From Methylococcus sp. UBA6136 (lineage in GTDB: Bacteria; Pseudomonadota; Gammaproteobacteria; Methylococcales; Methylococcaceae): a DNA stretch of 18,770 nucleotides. The stretch spans positions 1-18,770 of the forward strand of contig DIVI01000036.1 in assembly GCA_002423305.1 (NCBI GenBank), given 5' to 3'. This document shows, piece after piece, positions 1 through 7,860 of the stretch. A program made the position numbers and the translations under genes. The stretch's first letter is position 1; each line of letters starts with the position of its first letter. The notes under the pieces are model-generated. The model was given only the letters and a program-made list of their open reading frames with translations. It had not been told where the DNA came from and made no database searches.

Positions 1-23
1 CGGTTCATCGGGTCACCGCATGA
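1..23 (+). CDS. rnfB: Probable 3' end of rnfB (Rnf complex subunit B), partial
   Basis: Only the last few codons would lie in the window. A reading frame from position 3 gives the tail VHRVTA followed by TGA at 21-23, and this stop overlaps the rnfC start as ATGA. The same ATGA junction recurs at three of the next four gene joints in this operon. In gammaproteobacteria rnfB (iron-sulfur subunit) precedes rnfC, so this identity comes from gene order, not from any motif in the fragment. Confidence 0.4.
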
Positions 24-1573
24 GCATGACCCTGCCCGGACGGTTCCCCGGCGGATTGCTACTGGACGGCCATAAATCCCTGTCCTACCAGCGACCAACC
101 CGGTTTGCCGGCCTGCCGGCCCGGCTGATACTGCCCTTGCGCCATCGCAACGGTGAGTTGGCCAACGCCTGGGTTAACGAGGGAGATCGGGTGCTTCGCG
201 GGAGCCTTATCGCGGGGGGTGAGCACCCGCTGGACCCGCCCATTCATGCCTCCAGCTCGGGACGGGTCGTGGCCATCGAGGATCACGCGATACCCCACCC
301 CAGCGGGATGAGCAGCCGCTGCATCCTGATCGAAACGGATGGGCTGGACGAATGCCTGCCCAGCTTGCCCGTCCTGGACAAGCTTAATTGCTCGCTGGAG
401 CCACTGCTGGACCGGATTCATGAAGCCGGCATCGTGGGCCTGGGCGGCGCGGTATTTCCAACGGCCGCCAAGCTGTTGAGCGGCGAATTCACCCTCGACA
501 CCCTGATCTTGAACGGTGCGGAGTGCGAGCCCTACATCACCTGCGATGACCGGCTCATGCGTGAACGGGCCGAGGAGGTCCTTCGAGGTGCGGAACTGCT
601 GCGCCGGTGCCTCGGCTGCAAGACCACGCTGATGGCGATCGAAGCAGATATGCGGCCGGCGTTGGAGGCTCTGAAGGCCGCACAAGAGCACAGTGGACTT
701 GATGCAATCCGGTTGATCCAGGTCCCTGTCCGCTATCCCGCCGGGGGTGAAAGGCAGCTCATCCAGTTATTGACCGGACGAGAAGTCCCGTCCGGGTCGC
801 TCCCCGCGGCTATCGGCGTGATTTGCCTGAATGTCGCCTCGGTGGCCGCCATCTACCGTGCCGTGACGTTGGGTAAAAAACTGGACAGCCGAATCGTGAC
901 GATAACCGGCGAAGGAGTGCAAACCCCGCAAAACCTGGAGGTTCGGCTGGGCACGTCAATCAATTTTCTGATTGAACAATGCGGGGGTTACACCGATCAG
1001 GCCCAGCGCCTGACGGTGGGCGGCCCCATGATGGGCTATGCCGTGGACAGTGACGCCTTGCCCATCACCCCATCGGTTAACGCGATTCTCGTCAGACGTG
1101 CGGAGACCCACACCGTAACGCGCAACCCGCAGCCCTGCATCCGCTGTGGCGCCTGCGCCGAGGTCTGTCCGGCCAGCCTTCTCCCGCAACAACTCTACTG
1201 GCACGCCCATGCCCGACAACTGAAACAGGCTCTTGACCATCATTTGTCTGATTGCATCGAGTGCGGCTGCTGCGATGCCGTCTGTCCCAGCCAGATCCCC
1301 CTGGTTCGCGAATTTCAGCAGGCGAAACAGGCAGCGCTGGCAGAACAACAGGCGAGAAATACCGCGGCCCACGCGAAGATGCGTTTCGAGGCTCGCCAGG
1401 CACGGCTGCTCCGGGAACAGCAGGATCGCGAAACAGCCGCCCGACAGCGCAAAGCCAGCCTCGGCCAAGGCACGTCCTCAAAAATTCAGGAAGCGCTGGA
1501 GCGTGCGCGCCAGAAGCGCGCCCTCAAAACAACACGGCCAACCAGCGAAAATCCTCACGAAGATGACCACTGA
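20..1573 (+). CDS. rnfC: Rnf/Rsx electron transport complex subunit C
   Basis: RnfC is the peripheral, NADH-side subunit of the membrane Rnf (Rsx) complex, which moves electrons between NADH and ferredoxin-like carriers. The 517-residue protein shows the expected order: an N-terminal barrel/lipoyl-like region, a Rossmann-like nucleotide/flavin region with GLGGAVFPTAAK at about 141-151, an SLBB-like segment at about 290-325 (ITGEGVQTPQNLEVRLG), and two ferredoxin motifs, C373-x2-C376-x2-C379-x3-C383 and C412-x2-C415-x2-C418-x3-C422, each followed by Pro, for two 4Fe-4S clusters. The tail after 430 is charged, Gln/Ala-rich and probably helical. It is much shorter than the repeat-rich tail of the enteric protein (about 740 residues), as in many non-enteric RnfC. 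The ATG at 20 overlaps a plausible rnfB stop; ATG at 26 is an alternative. The gene overlaps rnfD by 11 bases. Confidence 0.96.
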   Translation: MSMTLPGRFPGGLLLDGHKSLSYQRPTRFAGLPARLILPLRHRNGELANAWVNEGDRVLRGSLIAGGEHPLDPPIHASSSGRVVAIEDHAIPHPSGMSSRCILIETDGLDECLPSLPVLDKLNCSLEPLLDRIHEAGIVGLGGAVFPTAAKLLSGEFTLDTLILNGAECEPYITCDDRLMRERAEEVLRGAELLRRCLGCKTTLMAIEADMRPALEALKAAQEHSGLDAIRLIQVPVRYPAGGERQLIQLLTGREVPSGSLPAAIGVICLNVASVAAIYRAVTLGKKLDSRIVTITGEGVQTPQNLEVRLGTSINFLIEQCGGYTDQAQRLTVGGPMMGYAVDSDALPITPSVNAILVRRAETHTVTRNPQPCIRCGACAEVCPASLLPQQLYWHAHARQLKQALDHHLSDCIECGCCDAVCPSQIPLVREFQQAKQAALAEQQARNTAAHAKMRFEARQARLLREQQDRETAARQRKASLGQGTSSKIQEALERARQKRALKTTRPTSENPHEDDH

Positions 1574-2585
1574 TCCACCGACACCGATTCGGCGATTTAC
1601 GCTGCCTCCAGGCCCGAATGTCATCCCTGAGCGGCAGGTGCGGGATGTCATGCTGGCTGTCATTCTGGCGCTGATTCCGGGCGCACTGGTTCAGGCCTGG
1701 TGGTTCGGGCCTGGCGTGTTGGTTCAATGTGTGTTGGCGGTCCTCTTTGCCTTGATCGGCGAGAGTGTGGCGCTGACACTCAGGGGAAGACCCGCGCTGC
1801 CGACGCTGAAAGATCTCAGCGCCACGGTCACGGCCATCTTGCTGGCGATTTCGATACCCGGTCTGGCGCCCTGGTGGGTGATATCGCTGGGGTCGCTGCT
1901 GGCCATTCTCATGGGCAAGCAGGTGTACGGGGGGCTTGGCTGCAATCCCTTCAATCCGGCAATGGTCGGCTATGCCGTGCTGCTGATTTCGTTTCCCCGG
2001 GAAATGACCCTGTGGCACTCGGGCCCGATCGGTGTCGGTGAAACCCTGCAGGCTATTTTCGGGGGATTGGATAGTCACCGCCTGGATGCACTGGCGATGG
2101 CCACCCCGCTCGATGCCACGCGGGCCCAAGTCGTGGCGGGACATCCCGCCGCGCTGCCTGAAAGCCTAAGCTCGGCCAGAACAGGTGCCGCCATGATGAA
2201 TATCGGCTATCTCGCCGGCGGGCTCTGGTTGCTCAGGCGTAATTTGATTGACGCGCGCATCCCGGGCGGGTTGCTGGCTGGCCTTGCGGGTTGTGCCTTC
2301 CTTTTTTATGTGTCCGACTCCACCATTTATCCCAACCCGCTCTTCCACCTCTTCAGCGGTGCGACTATGGTCGCCGCGTTTTTTATCGCCACCGATCCGG
2401 TCAGTGCCGCCACCACGCCGCGCGGACGGTGGATTTATGGTGCCGGAATCGGTGTGTTGATCTATGTGATCCGCACCTGGGGTGGTTACCCGGATGGCGT
2501 CGCCTTTGCCGTGCTGCTGATGAATCTTGCCGCTCCTACGCTAGACCATTTCACCCGTCCCCGGGTTTATGGACACCCGCGATGA
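1563..2585 (+). CDS. rnfD: Rnf/Rsx electron transport complex subunit D
   Basis: RnfD is an integral membrane subunit of the Rnf complex that carries covalently bound FMN and belongs to the NqrB/RnfD family. The 340-residue product has about ten hydrophobic segments and family signatures: KQVYGGLGCNPFNPAMVGY at about 119-137, HLFSGATMVAAFFIATDPVSA in the C-terminal half and the ending YTRPRVYGH-like (here FTRPRVYGHPR). The flavin-acceptor Thr is predicted at 181 in the string DALAMATPLD. The reading frame is open back to 1233, but that stretch overlaps rnfC in another frame. The ATG at 1563 gives the normal N-terminus (basic, then the first membrane helix at about 30-46), so I chose it. It overlaps the end of rnfC by 11 bases and the start of rnfG by 4, which suggests coupled translation. 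Confidence 0.96.
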   Translation: MTTDPPTPIRRFTLPPGPNVIPERQVRDVMLAVILALIPGALVQAWWFGPGVLVQCVLAVLFALIGESVALTLRGRPALPTLKDLSATVTAILLAISIPGLAPWWVISLGSLLAILMGKQVYGGLGCNPFNPAMVGYAVLLISFPREMTLWHSGPIGVGETLQAIFGGLDSHRLDALAMATPLDATRAQVVAGHPAALPESLSSARTGAAMMNIGYLAGGLWLLRRNLIDARIPGGLLAGLAGCAFLFYVSDSTIYPNPLFHLFSGATMVAAFFIATDPVSAATTPRGRWIYGAGIGVLIYVIRTWGGYPDGVAFAVLLMNLAAPTLDHFTRPRVYGHPR

Positions 2586-3247
2586 AACAGCTGGATCTCG
2601 ATTTCTCCAGACCAGCGGTTCAGTTGGGGATTTTTGCCTTCGTCGCCTTGGGTCTATTGGGGCTGCTGGATGCCCTCTCGGCTGATCGCATTGCCGAAAA
2701 CCAGCGGATGCTGCTGCGTCAAACGTTGGTATCCCTCCTGCCTGCAGGAAGTTTCAACAACGATGTGATTCATGACACCGTCCAGATTCAGGATGATCGG
2801 CTGGGCGGCCCCAGCGCGGTGACAATCTACAGGGCCCGCCAGCAGGGCAAAATCATCGCTGCCCTGGTGCCCGTCGTGGCGCCTGACGGGTATAACGGCA
2901 AGATCCACTTGTTGATCGCAGTCCAGCCGGATGGGGTACTGGCCGGTGTGCGGGTGCTGGAACATCATGAAACACCCGGTCTGGGCGATCCGATTGAATC
3001 CGTAAAGTCCGGCTGGATCCGGCAATTTATGGGTCGTTCGCTGACCAACCCTGAGGAGGCCGGCTGGCGTGTGAAACGCGATGGCGGAGTATTCGACCAG
3101 CTCGCGGGTGCCACCATTACCCCGCGCGCCGTGGTCGGGGCAGTCCATCGGGCGCTGCAAGCCGTCCGTGATCGAGAGCCGCTTGTGTTCAGTCAGGACC
3201 TCGCCCCCGGCCCCGCCGCACCGACATCTTCCGCAGAGACACCATGA
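2582..3247 (+). CDS. rnfG: Rnf/Rsx electron transport complex subunit G
   Basis: RnfG is a single-helix membrane subunit with a periplasmic FMN-binding domain (NqrC/RnfG family); the flavin is attached through phosphate to a threonine by ApbE. The 221-residue protein has one N-terminal membrane helix at about 12-30. It then has a soluble domain with GYNGKIHLLIAVQPDG at about 103-118, LEHHETPGLGD at about 126-136, and the acceptor string DQLAGATIT at 172-180, where Thr178 is the predicted FMN site. The start at 2582 shares an ATGA with the rnfD stop; the longer open frame upstream lies inside rnfD and was not used. The last 25 residues are Pro/Ala/Ser-rich and look disordered. The stop overlaps the start of rnfE. 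Confidence 0.95.
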   Translation: MKQLDLDFSRPAVQLGIFAFVALGLLGLLDALSADRIAENQRMLLRQTLVSLLPAGSFNNDVIHDTVQIQDDRLGGPSAVTIYRARQQGKIIAALVPVVAPDGYNGKIHLLIAVQPDGVLAGVRVLEHHETPGLGDPIESVKSGWIRQFMGRSLTNPEEAGWRVKRDGGVFDQLAGATITPRAVVGAVHRALQAVRDREPLVFSQDLAPGPAAPTSSAETP

Positions 3248-3948
3248 AGACGACCCCTCCAAGCTACCTGCAACTGGCCCGGGATGGCCTCTGGAACCAG
3301 AATCAGGCGCTCGTGGCGCTGCTCGGTCTTTGTCCCCTGCTGGCAGTGAGCACCTCGCTCATCAATGGATTGGCACTCGGCCTTGCGACCACTGCGACGC
3401 TGATCCTGTCCAATGGTCTGGTTTCGGCGCTGCGCTTCAGGATTGCACGGGACGCTCGCCTCCCCTTGTTCGTGTTGCTGATTGCCTCGATCGTCACCGC
3501 CATCGATATCGGCATGAATGCCTGGTTTCATGAACTGCATGGGACGCTGGGATTGTTCATTCCGCTGATCGTCACCAATTGCGCCATTCTTGGCCGGGCC
3601 GAGGCGTTTGCCTCTCGTCAAACCACTCAGAAAGCCCTGGCGGATGGGCTGTTCATGGGGTTTGGATTTACGATGGTGATCACGCTGCTAGGCGGGTTGC
3701 GGGAAGTCATCGGGACTGGCCACTTGTTCAGGGGCGCGGAGGGCTTGTTCGGGCTGGTTGCAGCCGATTGGGAAATTGAACTGTTGCCGGGCCATGAAGG
3801 TTTTCTGCTTGCTCTGCTACCCCCGGGCGCCTTTATCGGACTGGGTCTGCTGATTGCCATGAAAAATCTTGTCGACGAGAAAATGGACTCCCGTCGTGGG
3901 TCACTCGACACACTCGGGCATGGCGATCTCCATGACTCGCCGCCATGA
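3244..3948 (+). CDS. rnfE: Rnf/Rsx electron transport complex subunit E
   Basis: RnfE is an integral membrane subunit of the Rnf complex, paired with its paralogue RnfA. The 234-residue product has about six membrane helices and the family hallmarks: GLWNQNQALVALLGLCP near residues 15-31, VTNCAILGRAEAFA at about 110-123 and GFGFTMVITLLGGLREVIG in the second half. Cys30 and Cys113 correspond to the conserved intramembrane cysteines that, in structurally studied Rnf and Nqr complexes, help hold an iron-sulfur cluster between the A and E subunits (family knowledge). The C-terminal tail from about 210 is hydrophilic. It begins inside the rnfG stop (ATGA) and its own stop overlaps the nth start in the same way. 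Confidence 0.96.
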   Translation: MKTTPPSYLQLARDGLWNQNQALVALLGLCPLLAVSTSLINGLALGLATTATLILSNGLVSALRFRIARDARLPLFVLLIASIVTAIDIGMNAWFHELHGTLGLFIPLIVTNCAILGRAEAFASRQTTQKALADGLFMGFGFTMVITLLGGLREVIGTGHLFRGAEGLFGLVAADWEIELLPGHEGFLLALLPPGAFIGLGLLIAMKNLVDEKMDSRRGSLDTLGHGDLHDSPP

Positions 3949-4610
3949 ACGCGGATAAACGTCGCCACATCTTCGAGCGGTTGGCCATCGCCATTCCGGA
4001 ACCGGTCACCGAGCTTGAATACAGCAGTCCCTTCGAGCTGTTGATCGCCGTCGTGCTCTCCGCACAGGCTACCGACAAAGGGGTCAACAAGGCCACGCGC
4101 CAGCTTTTTCCTGTGGCCAATACGCCCGAGGGCCTGCTGGCGTTGGGGGAGAGCGGCCTCAAGACCTACATCAACACGATTGGTCTTTTCAACAGCAAGG
4201 CCCGTCATATCATGGGGCTTTGCCAAAACCTGCTCGATCACCACAACAGCGAAGTACCCCCGGAGCGGGCCGCACTGGAAGCCCTGCCCGGTGTCGGCCG
4301 CAAGACCGCCAATGTCATTCTGAATACGGCATTCGGGCAACCCACCATCGCCGTGGACACCCATATTTTTCGGGTTGCGAACCGCACCCGGCTGGCGCCC
4401 GGCAAAAACGTAGTAGAGGTAGAGCACAAACTTGCCCGCTCGACTCCGAAGGAATTTCTCAAGGACGCGCATCACCTGCTGATCCTGCATGGCCGATACA
4501 CCTGCAAGGCCAGAAAACCGGAGTGTGCCAACTGCCCCATCGCGGACCTGTGCGAATACCCGGAGAGGACGGCTGTCACGCCGCCGACCATTGCAGTTCA
4601 ATCCCGCTGA
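3945..4610 (+). CDS. nth: Endonuclease III (DNA glycosylase/AP lyase)
   Basis: Nth removes oxidised pyrimidines from DNA and nicks the resulting abasic site. The 221-residue product is full length. It has the helix-hairpin-helix LPGVGRKTANV at 114-124 with catalytic Lys120, catalytic Asp138 in AVDTHIFRV, and the C-terminal 4Fe-4S motif C187-x6-C194-x2-C197-x5-C203; these positions coincide with the well-known E. coli residues. It starts within the rnfE stop codon (ATGA overlap), so it belongs to the Rnf transcript, as in enteric bacteria where nth ends the rsx operon. Its stop is only 2 bases from the stop of the opposing G3E GTPase gene, leaving no room for a separate terminator between them. 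Confidence 0.97.
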   Translation: MNADKRRHIFERLAIAIPEPVTELEYSSPFELLIAVVLSAQATDKGVNKATRQLFPVANTPEGLLALGESGLKTYINTIGLFNSKARHIMGLCQNLLDHHNSEVPPERAALEALPGVGRKTANVILNTAFGQPTIAVDTHIFRVANRTRLAPGKNVVEVEHKLARSTPKEFLKDAHHLLILHGRYTCKARKPECANCPIADLCEYPERTAVTPPTIAVQSR

Positions 4611-4612
4611 CT

Positions 4613-5581
4613 TCAGTCTACCAGACAGGCGTCCAGATCTCGCAACAGCGCTTCCCGATCGAGGCAGGTACCAATGAATACCAGTCGGGTGGTATTGGCA
4701 GCCGGTGAGGCTGCACTCTCCTCCAGACTGAAACGCCGGCTCACCAGATGAAAGAGATAGGGATTGGCGACGCCGGCGAGGCTCAGAAAACCCTTGGCCC
4801 GGTAAAGGGTGTCGGGGAGTGTTTCCAGGAACCGCTGGAATCTTTCCGGGTCGATCGCGGCGGCACGCTCATAGGAAACGGTTTCAAATCCATGGGTGTG
4901 GGGCTCTCCCTCTGAGCAACAGACATGATCTGGCAACTCGTTAGGCAGCTTCGGTTTGCCAGGCCATTCCTGGCTACCAAGCCCGAGGATCAGCGGCAGG
5001 GGCACCTTGGCCTGTGTGGTCCGGAAAATTCTCGCCTGCGGATTCAGCTGTCTGATCTTGCGTTCGATGACCTCGAGATCAGGGACCTCAACGAGGTCAC
5101 ACTTGTTGAGCAGCACGCAATCGGCGTAAGCAATCTGGTGGCGCAAAGCGGGCTGGTCATAGTGATCCAGGGAAAAACTCATCGCATCGGCCAAAGCGAC
5201 GATGGCATCCAGGCGCAGTTGCGCGAGAAAGTCGGGGCGACTGAAGGTCAGCGCCACCGGCAGCGGATCGGCAATCCCGGAGGTCTCGATGACAATCTGG
5301 TCGATAGGCTTGCCCTGCTGCAACAGCCGATGGAGCGTGTCCACCAGGCCGCCGTGCATGGAACAGCAGATGCAACCGTTGTTTAGCTCCAGCATGTCAC
5401 TGCTGGCAGCGGCGACCAGACTTGCGTCGATGTGAATGTCGCCGAACTCGTTGATGATAACGGCAATCTTCCGACCTTCACACTGGTGAATGATGTGGTT
5501 GAGCAGCGTGGTTTTCCCGCTGCCCAGAAATCCGGAAAGCACCGTGACCGGTAGCTTTTTTGGGGACTGGATGCCGTTCAT
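4613..5581 (-). CDS. CobW/COG0523 family G3E GTPase (putative metal chaperone)
   Basis: This is a P-loop GTPase of the G3E group, whose members (CobW, YjiA, ZigA, ZNG1) handle Zn, Co or related metals. The 322-residue protein has Walker A GFLGSGKT at 17-24, the switch-I-like EFGDIHIDASLV at 45-56, the metal motif C70-I-C72-C73, the Walker-B-like region ETSGIADP at 99-106 and the guanine-specificity motif NKCD at 159-162. The CobW C-terminal domain follows from about 230. A linker at 220-230 (VCCSEGEPHTH) adds further possible metal ligands. The frame is open upstream to 5683 inside the preceding gene; I chose the ATG at 5581 because MNGIQSPKKLPVTVLSGF is the normal family N-terminus, though no strong ribosome site is visible. 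It lies 25 bases after the MBL-fold gene, probably cotranscribed. The metal and client are unknown. Confidence 0.92.
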   Translation of the reverse strand: MNGIQSPKKLPVTVLSGFLGSGKTTLLNHIIHQCEGRKIAVIINEFGDIHIDASLVAAASSDMLELNNGCICCSMHGGLVDTLHRLLQQGKPIDQIVIETSGIADPLPVALTFSRPDFLAQLRLDAIVALADAMSFSLDHYDQPALRHQIAYADCVLLNKCDLVEVPDLEVIERKIRQLNPQARIFRTTQAKVPLPLILGLGSQEWPGKPKLPNELPDHVCCSEGEPHTHGFETVSYERAAAIDPERFQRFLETLPDTLYRAKGFLSLAGVANPYLFHLVSRRFSLEESAASPAANTTRLVFIGTCLDREALLRDLDACLVD

Positions 5582-5606
5582 GCAGATTCTGCGAGGTGTC
5601 GATAGC

Positions 5607-6599
5607 TCAAGGCGCCTTGAGCGTATAGGTGGTGCCGACAGCCGATTGACTGACCGAGTCGCCATAGGCGTTAGCCAAGGCATGCAGTGCCCGCCACCCG
5701 GTGCAATGCCCGACGATCAGTTGCTGAATATTGAACTGGGCCAGACCGGCGACAGTCTCCGGGATGATTCTTTCCATCGCTCCGCCCAAGTGCAGTCCGC
5801 CCATCACACAGTAGAACGGAATACCCGGAAACAGACGCCGGGTTTCCAGGCAGACGTTGACGATGCCCGCATGCGAGCAGGCACTGAAAACAACCAGCCC
5901 CAACCCGCGCACATGGAGGATCAGCATGCGCTCATCCATCAATAGCGGGTCCGGTTGCCAGGGTGCGTCTTCGCTCTCCCGACACAGATGGTCCTCCCGT
6001 CCCTTTTCAAAGGGCGTGATCCTGGGGATTTCCCCGCTGTAGTAGACGTGATCATCGAATAAAAGCCGCGGCGCCTCGTCATTGATGACCTGGGCGCCCA
6101 GAGCTTCAAGCTCCTGCGGCCCCGGCACCTTTGCCACGGGGATGATTTCCCCGGTTGCCAGGCGCACCCCGCGTTCTTTGAACATGCCGGGATTCACGTG
6201 AACGTCGACGCTGCCTCCCTGGTCTCGAATCGCGGTCACCGTATCCGCCAGAGCCCCCATGTGGTCCCAGTGGCCATGCGTCACGGTGACGCATTCGATG
6301 TCGGCGAGGGAAATTCCCAGGTTTTTGCAGTTGCGGAGGAAAATCGCTCCTTCCGGACCCGTGTCGAAGAGCAGTTGGCGCGTTTGCGAACCATATTCGA
6401 TCGTCAACCGCAAACCGAGGCCCAGATTGGCCACCAGCAGGGTTTCGCCGGCAATCACCCGAGCACCGCCGCGAACGATGTTGGCGAATTCGGACACGGC
6501 GAACAGTGTCTTGCTGACATAGGCATCACTCACGTCATCGGTAATGACATCAATGCTGAGCGAATCGACGGGCAGCAAAGCGGATGGAGAAAGACTCAT
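5607..6599 (-). CDS. MBL-fold metallo-hydrolase, COG1237-like
   Basis: The 330-residue protein is a metallo-beta-lactamase-fold enzyme. It has the binuclear metal signature H108-G-H110-W-D112-H113 (VTHGHWDHMGAL), further likely ligands or active-site residues at His243 (SACSHAG), His270 (GGLHLGG) and His298 (VGHCTGW), and LLFDTGPEG at about 77-84. This pattern, with the late SACSHAGIVN, GGLHL and GHCTG blocks, fits the COG1237 group. That group includes the archaeal enzyme assigned to a methanopterin-related dihydropterin ribofuranosyl-aminobenzene phosphate step; most bacterial members have no proven substrate, so I do not assign one. There is no signal peptide, so it is probably cytoplasmic. 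It sits between a TauE-like exporter gene (61 bases upstream) and a G3E GTPase gene (25 bases downstream), all on the minus strand. Confidence 0.88.
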   Translation of the reverse strand: MSLSPSALLPVDSLSIDVITDDVSDAYVSKTLFAVSEFANIVRGGARVIAGETLLVANLGLGLRLTIEYGSQTRQLLFDTGPEGAIFLRNCKNLGISLADIECVTVTHGHWDHMGALADTVTAIRDQGGSVDVHVNPGMFKERGVRLATGEIIPVAKVPGPQELEALGAQVINDEAPRLLFDDHVYYSGEIPRITPFEKGREDHLCRESEDAPWQPDPLLMDERMLILHVRGLGLVVFSACSHAGIVNVCLETRRLFPGIPFYCVMGGLHLGGAMERIIPETVAGLAQFNIQQLIVGHCTGWRALHALANAYGDSVSQSAVGTTYTLKAP

Positions 6600-6660
6600 A
6601 GGAATTAGGACCTTGCCATGAGGCTGTGAAAGATTTCAGGGGTTCGGATGACCCAGCAGA

Positions 6661-7437
6661 TCAACCGCTGATGGGGCGAAGGAAAAGTCCGAGGGTCAGG
6701 ACCACGCCCAGGGCGACCACCCATATTCTGAGGATGCGCTCGTCAACCCGATGTAATGCCCAGGCGCCACAAAGACCGCCTACGACCGACCCGGCCCCCA
6801 GGATTAGGGCCTCTCGCCAGTGCATCAGCGGAGAATTCACCAGAACGATCACCGCCGTCAAACCGATGACGCTGGCCAAGGCATTTTTCGTGGCGCCCGC
6901 CTGCCTGATGGACATGCCCCCCATCATGAGCGCGGCAAGCATCAAAAATCCGATGCCCCCGCCAAAGTAGCCCCCATAGACGGCAATGATGGATTGCGAG
7001 ACCAGTGTCGCAATCGGGCCCAGCGAGGGTTGGCCCGTATTCCCCTTCCTGAAGTAGCTTCCCCAGATGAATACGAGGGTGGCAAACAGCACCAGCCAGG
7101 GCACCATGCGCGCAAAGACGGTGGAAGGTGTCTTCAACAGCAACCATCCGCCGAGGGCCCCACCGATCAGGCTGACCAGCATCAGGATAAGAAATGAAAG
7201 TCCGGCCACGCCCCCGACCCGATGTCTGCCGGACAGTCCGGTGCTGACCTGACCAGGAAACAACGCCACCGTAGAGGTGATGTTGGCTGCCAGCGGACTC
7301 AGTCCCGCCAGCATCAGAACCGGCAGCGTCACAAATGAACCGCCCCCCGCCAAGGCATTTTGCAGTCCCGCCCAGAAACCGGCGATGGCGATGGCGATAA
7401 TGATCAACATCCGATAAATCCCGGCGTGATCGCGCAT
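6661..7437 (-). CDS. TauE/SafE family membrane exporter
   Basis: This 258-residue polytopic membrane protein belongs to the TauE/SafE (DUF81) family of probable anion exporters; some members move sulfite, sulfoacetate or related organosulfur anions, but the substrate here is unknown. Evidence is the two-fold internal repeat typical of the family. The first half has GLQNALAGGGSFVTLPVL at about 25-42 and ANITSTVALFPG at about 50-61; the second half has YGGYFGGGIGFLMLAALM and GATKNALASVIGLTAV. There are about eight hydrophobic helices. The start is uncertain: ATG at 7437 has GGTG just upstream, but ATG at 7410 (MLIIIAIAIAG) would place the first helix at the very N-terminus, as is usual. It is the first gene of a possible TauE-MBL-GTPase unit. 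Confidence 0.88.
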   Translation of the reverse strand: MRDHAGIYRMLIIIAIAIAGFWAGLQNALAGGGSFVTLPVLMLAGLSPLAANITSTVALFPGQVSTGLSGRHRVGGVAGLSFLILMLVSLIGGALGGWLLLKTPSTVFARMVPWLVLFATLVFIWGSYFRKGNTGQPSLGPIATLVSQSIIAVYGGYFGGGIGFLMLAALMMGGMSIRQAGATKNALASVIGLTAVIVLVNSPLMHWREALILGAGSVVGGLCGAWALHRVDERILRIWVVALGVVLTLGLFLRPISG

Positions 7438-7860
7438 TCATCACCGGGCCAGGCTTTGGTCCGTCGGCTGGAAAAAGGCATGGGGGGAGGACTCCACTGA
7501 ATGCTGTCCGAGTTTTGTTTGGGGGATAACGGCGGTCCACCAAGCTAAGCCAAGGGGATTTTTTCCGAAAATCCGTTGACCCGGATTGTCCTCGATGGCG
7601 AACCATCAAGAATATTTTTCCTTGGCATTGTCTTTTATCTGGCTACGGGGCAGCAAGTATGAGTTACCTTGGATCCAGCTTCGGCAATCAACCAACCCAA
7701 GGCTTGTCACTACTCGAGCAAGCGGGCTTCTCTGTCGGTGTAGAATCCGCACTCAGTTGACCGGCAACCCCGGCCAACCCTGTTGATGCGCCTTTATCTC
7801 GCCCCTAGCGTTGAAGGCACTGTTTAGCTGAACTACCCACCTTCTTATCCAGAGGATGAC
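7438..7860. other. 423-bp intergenic region between divergent genes
   Basis: The gap separates the minus-strand TauE-type gene from the plus-strand SYLF lipoprotein gene, so it should hold promoters for both. I see no convincing coding frame, RNA gene or clear sigma-70 pair. It contains a 7-bp hairpin, GGATTTT at 7556-7562 and AAAATCC at 7568-7574, around a 5-base loop. The stretch at about 7600-7640 is locally AT-richer than its surroundings. Just before 7861 the sequence AGAGGA (7851-7856) is a good ribosome site for the lipoprotein gene. Confidence 0.6.

Noticed and set aside
3627..4601. Open frame of 324 codons on the minus strand across rnfE and nth
   Set aside because: It is antisense to two clearly real genes with all their catalytic residues, and its translation has no recognisable domain. 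It arises from high GC and codon bias.
6743..7609. Open frame of 288 codons on the minus strand overlapping the TauE-type gene
   Set aside because: It is a different frame of the same strand; the TauE frame has the internal repeat and helices. The rejected one is Arg/Gly-rich and lacks them.
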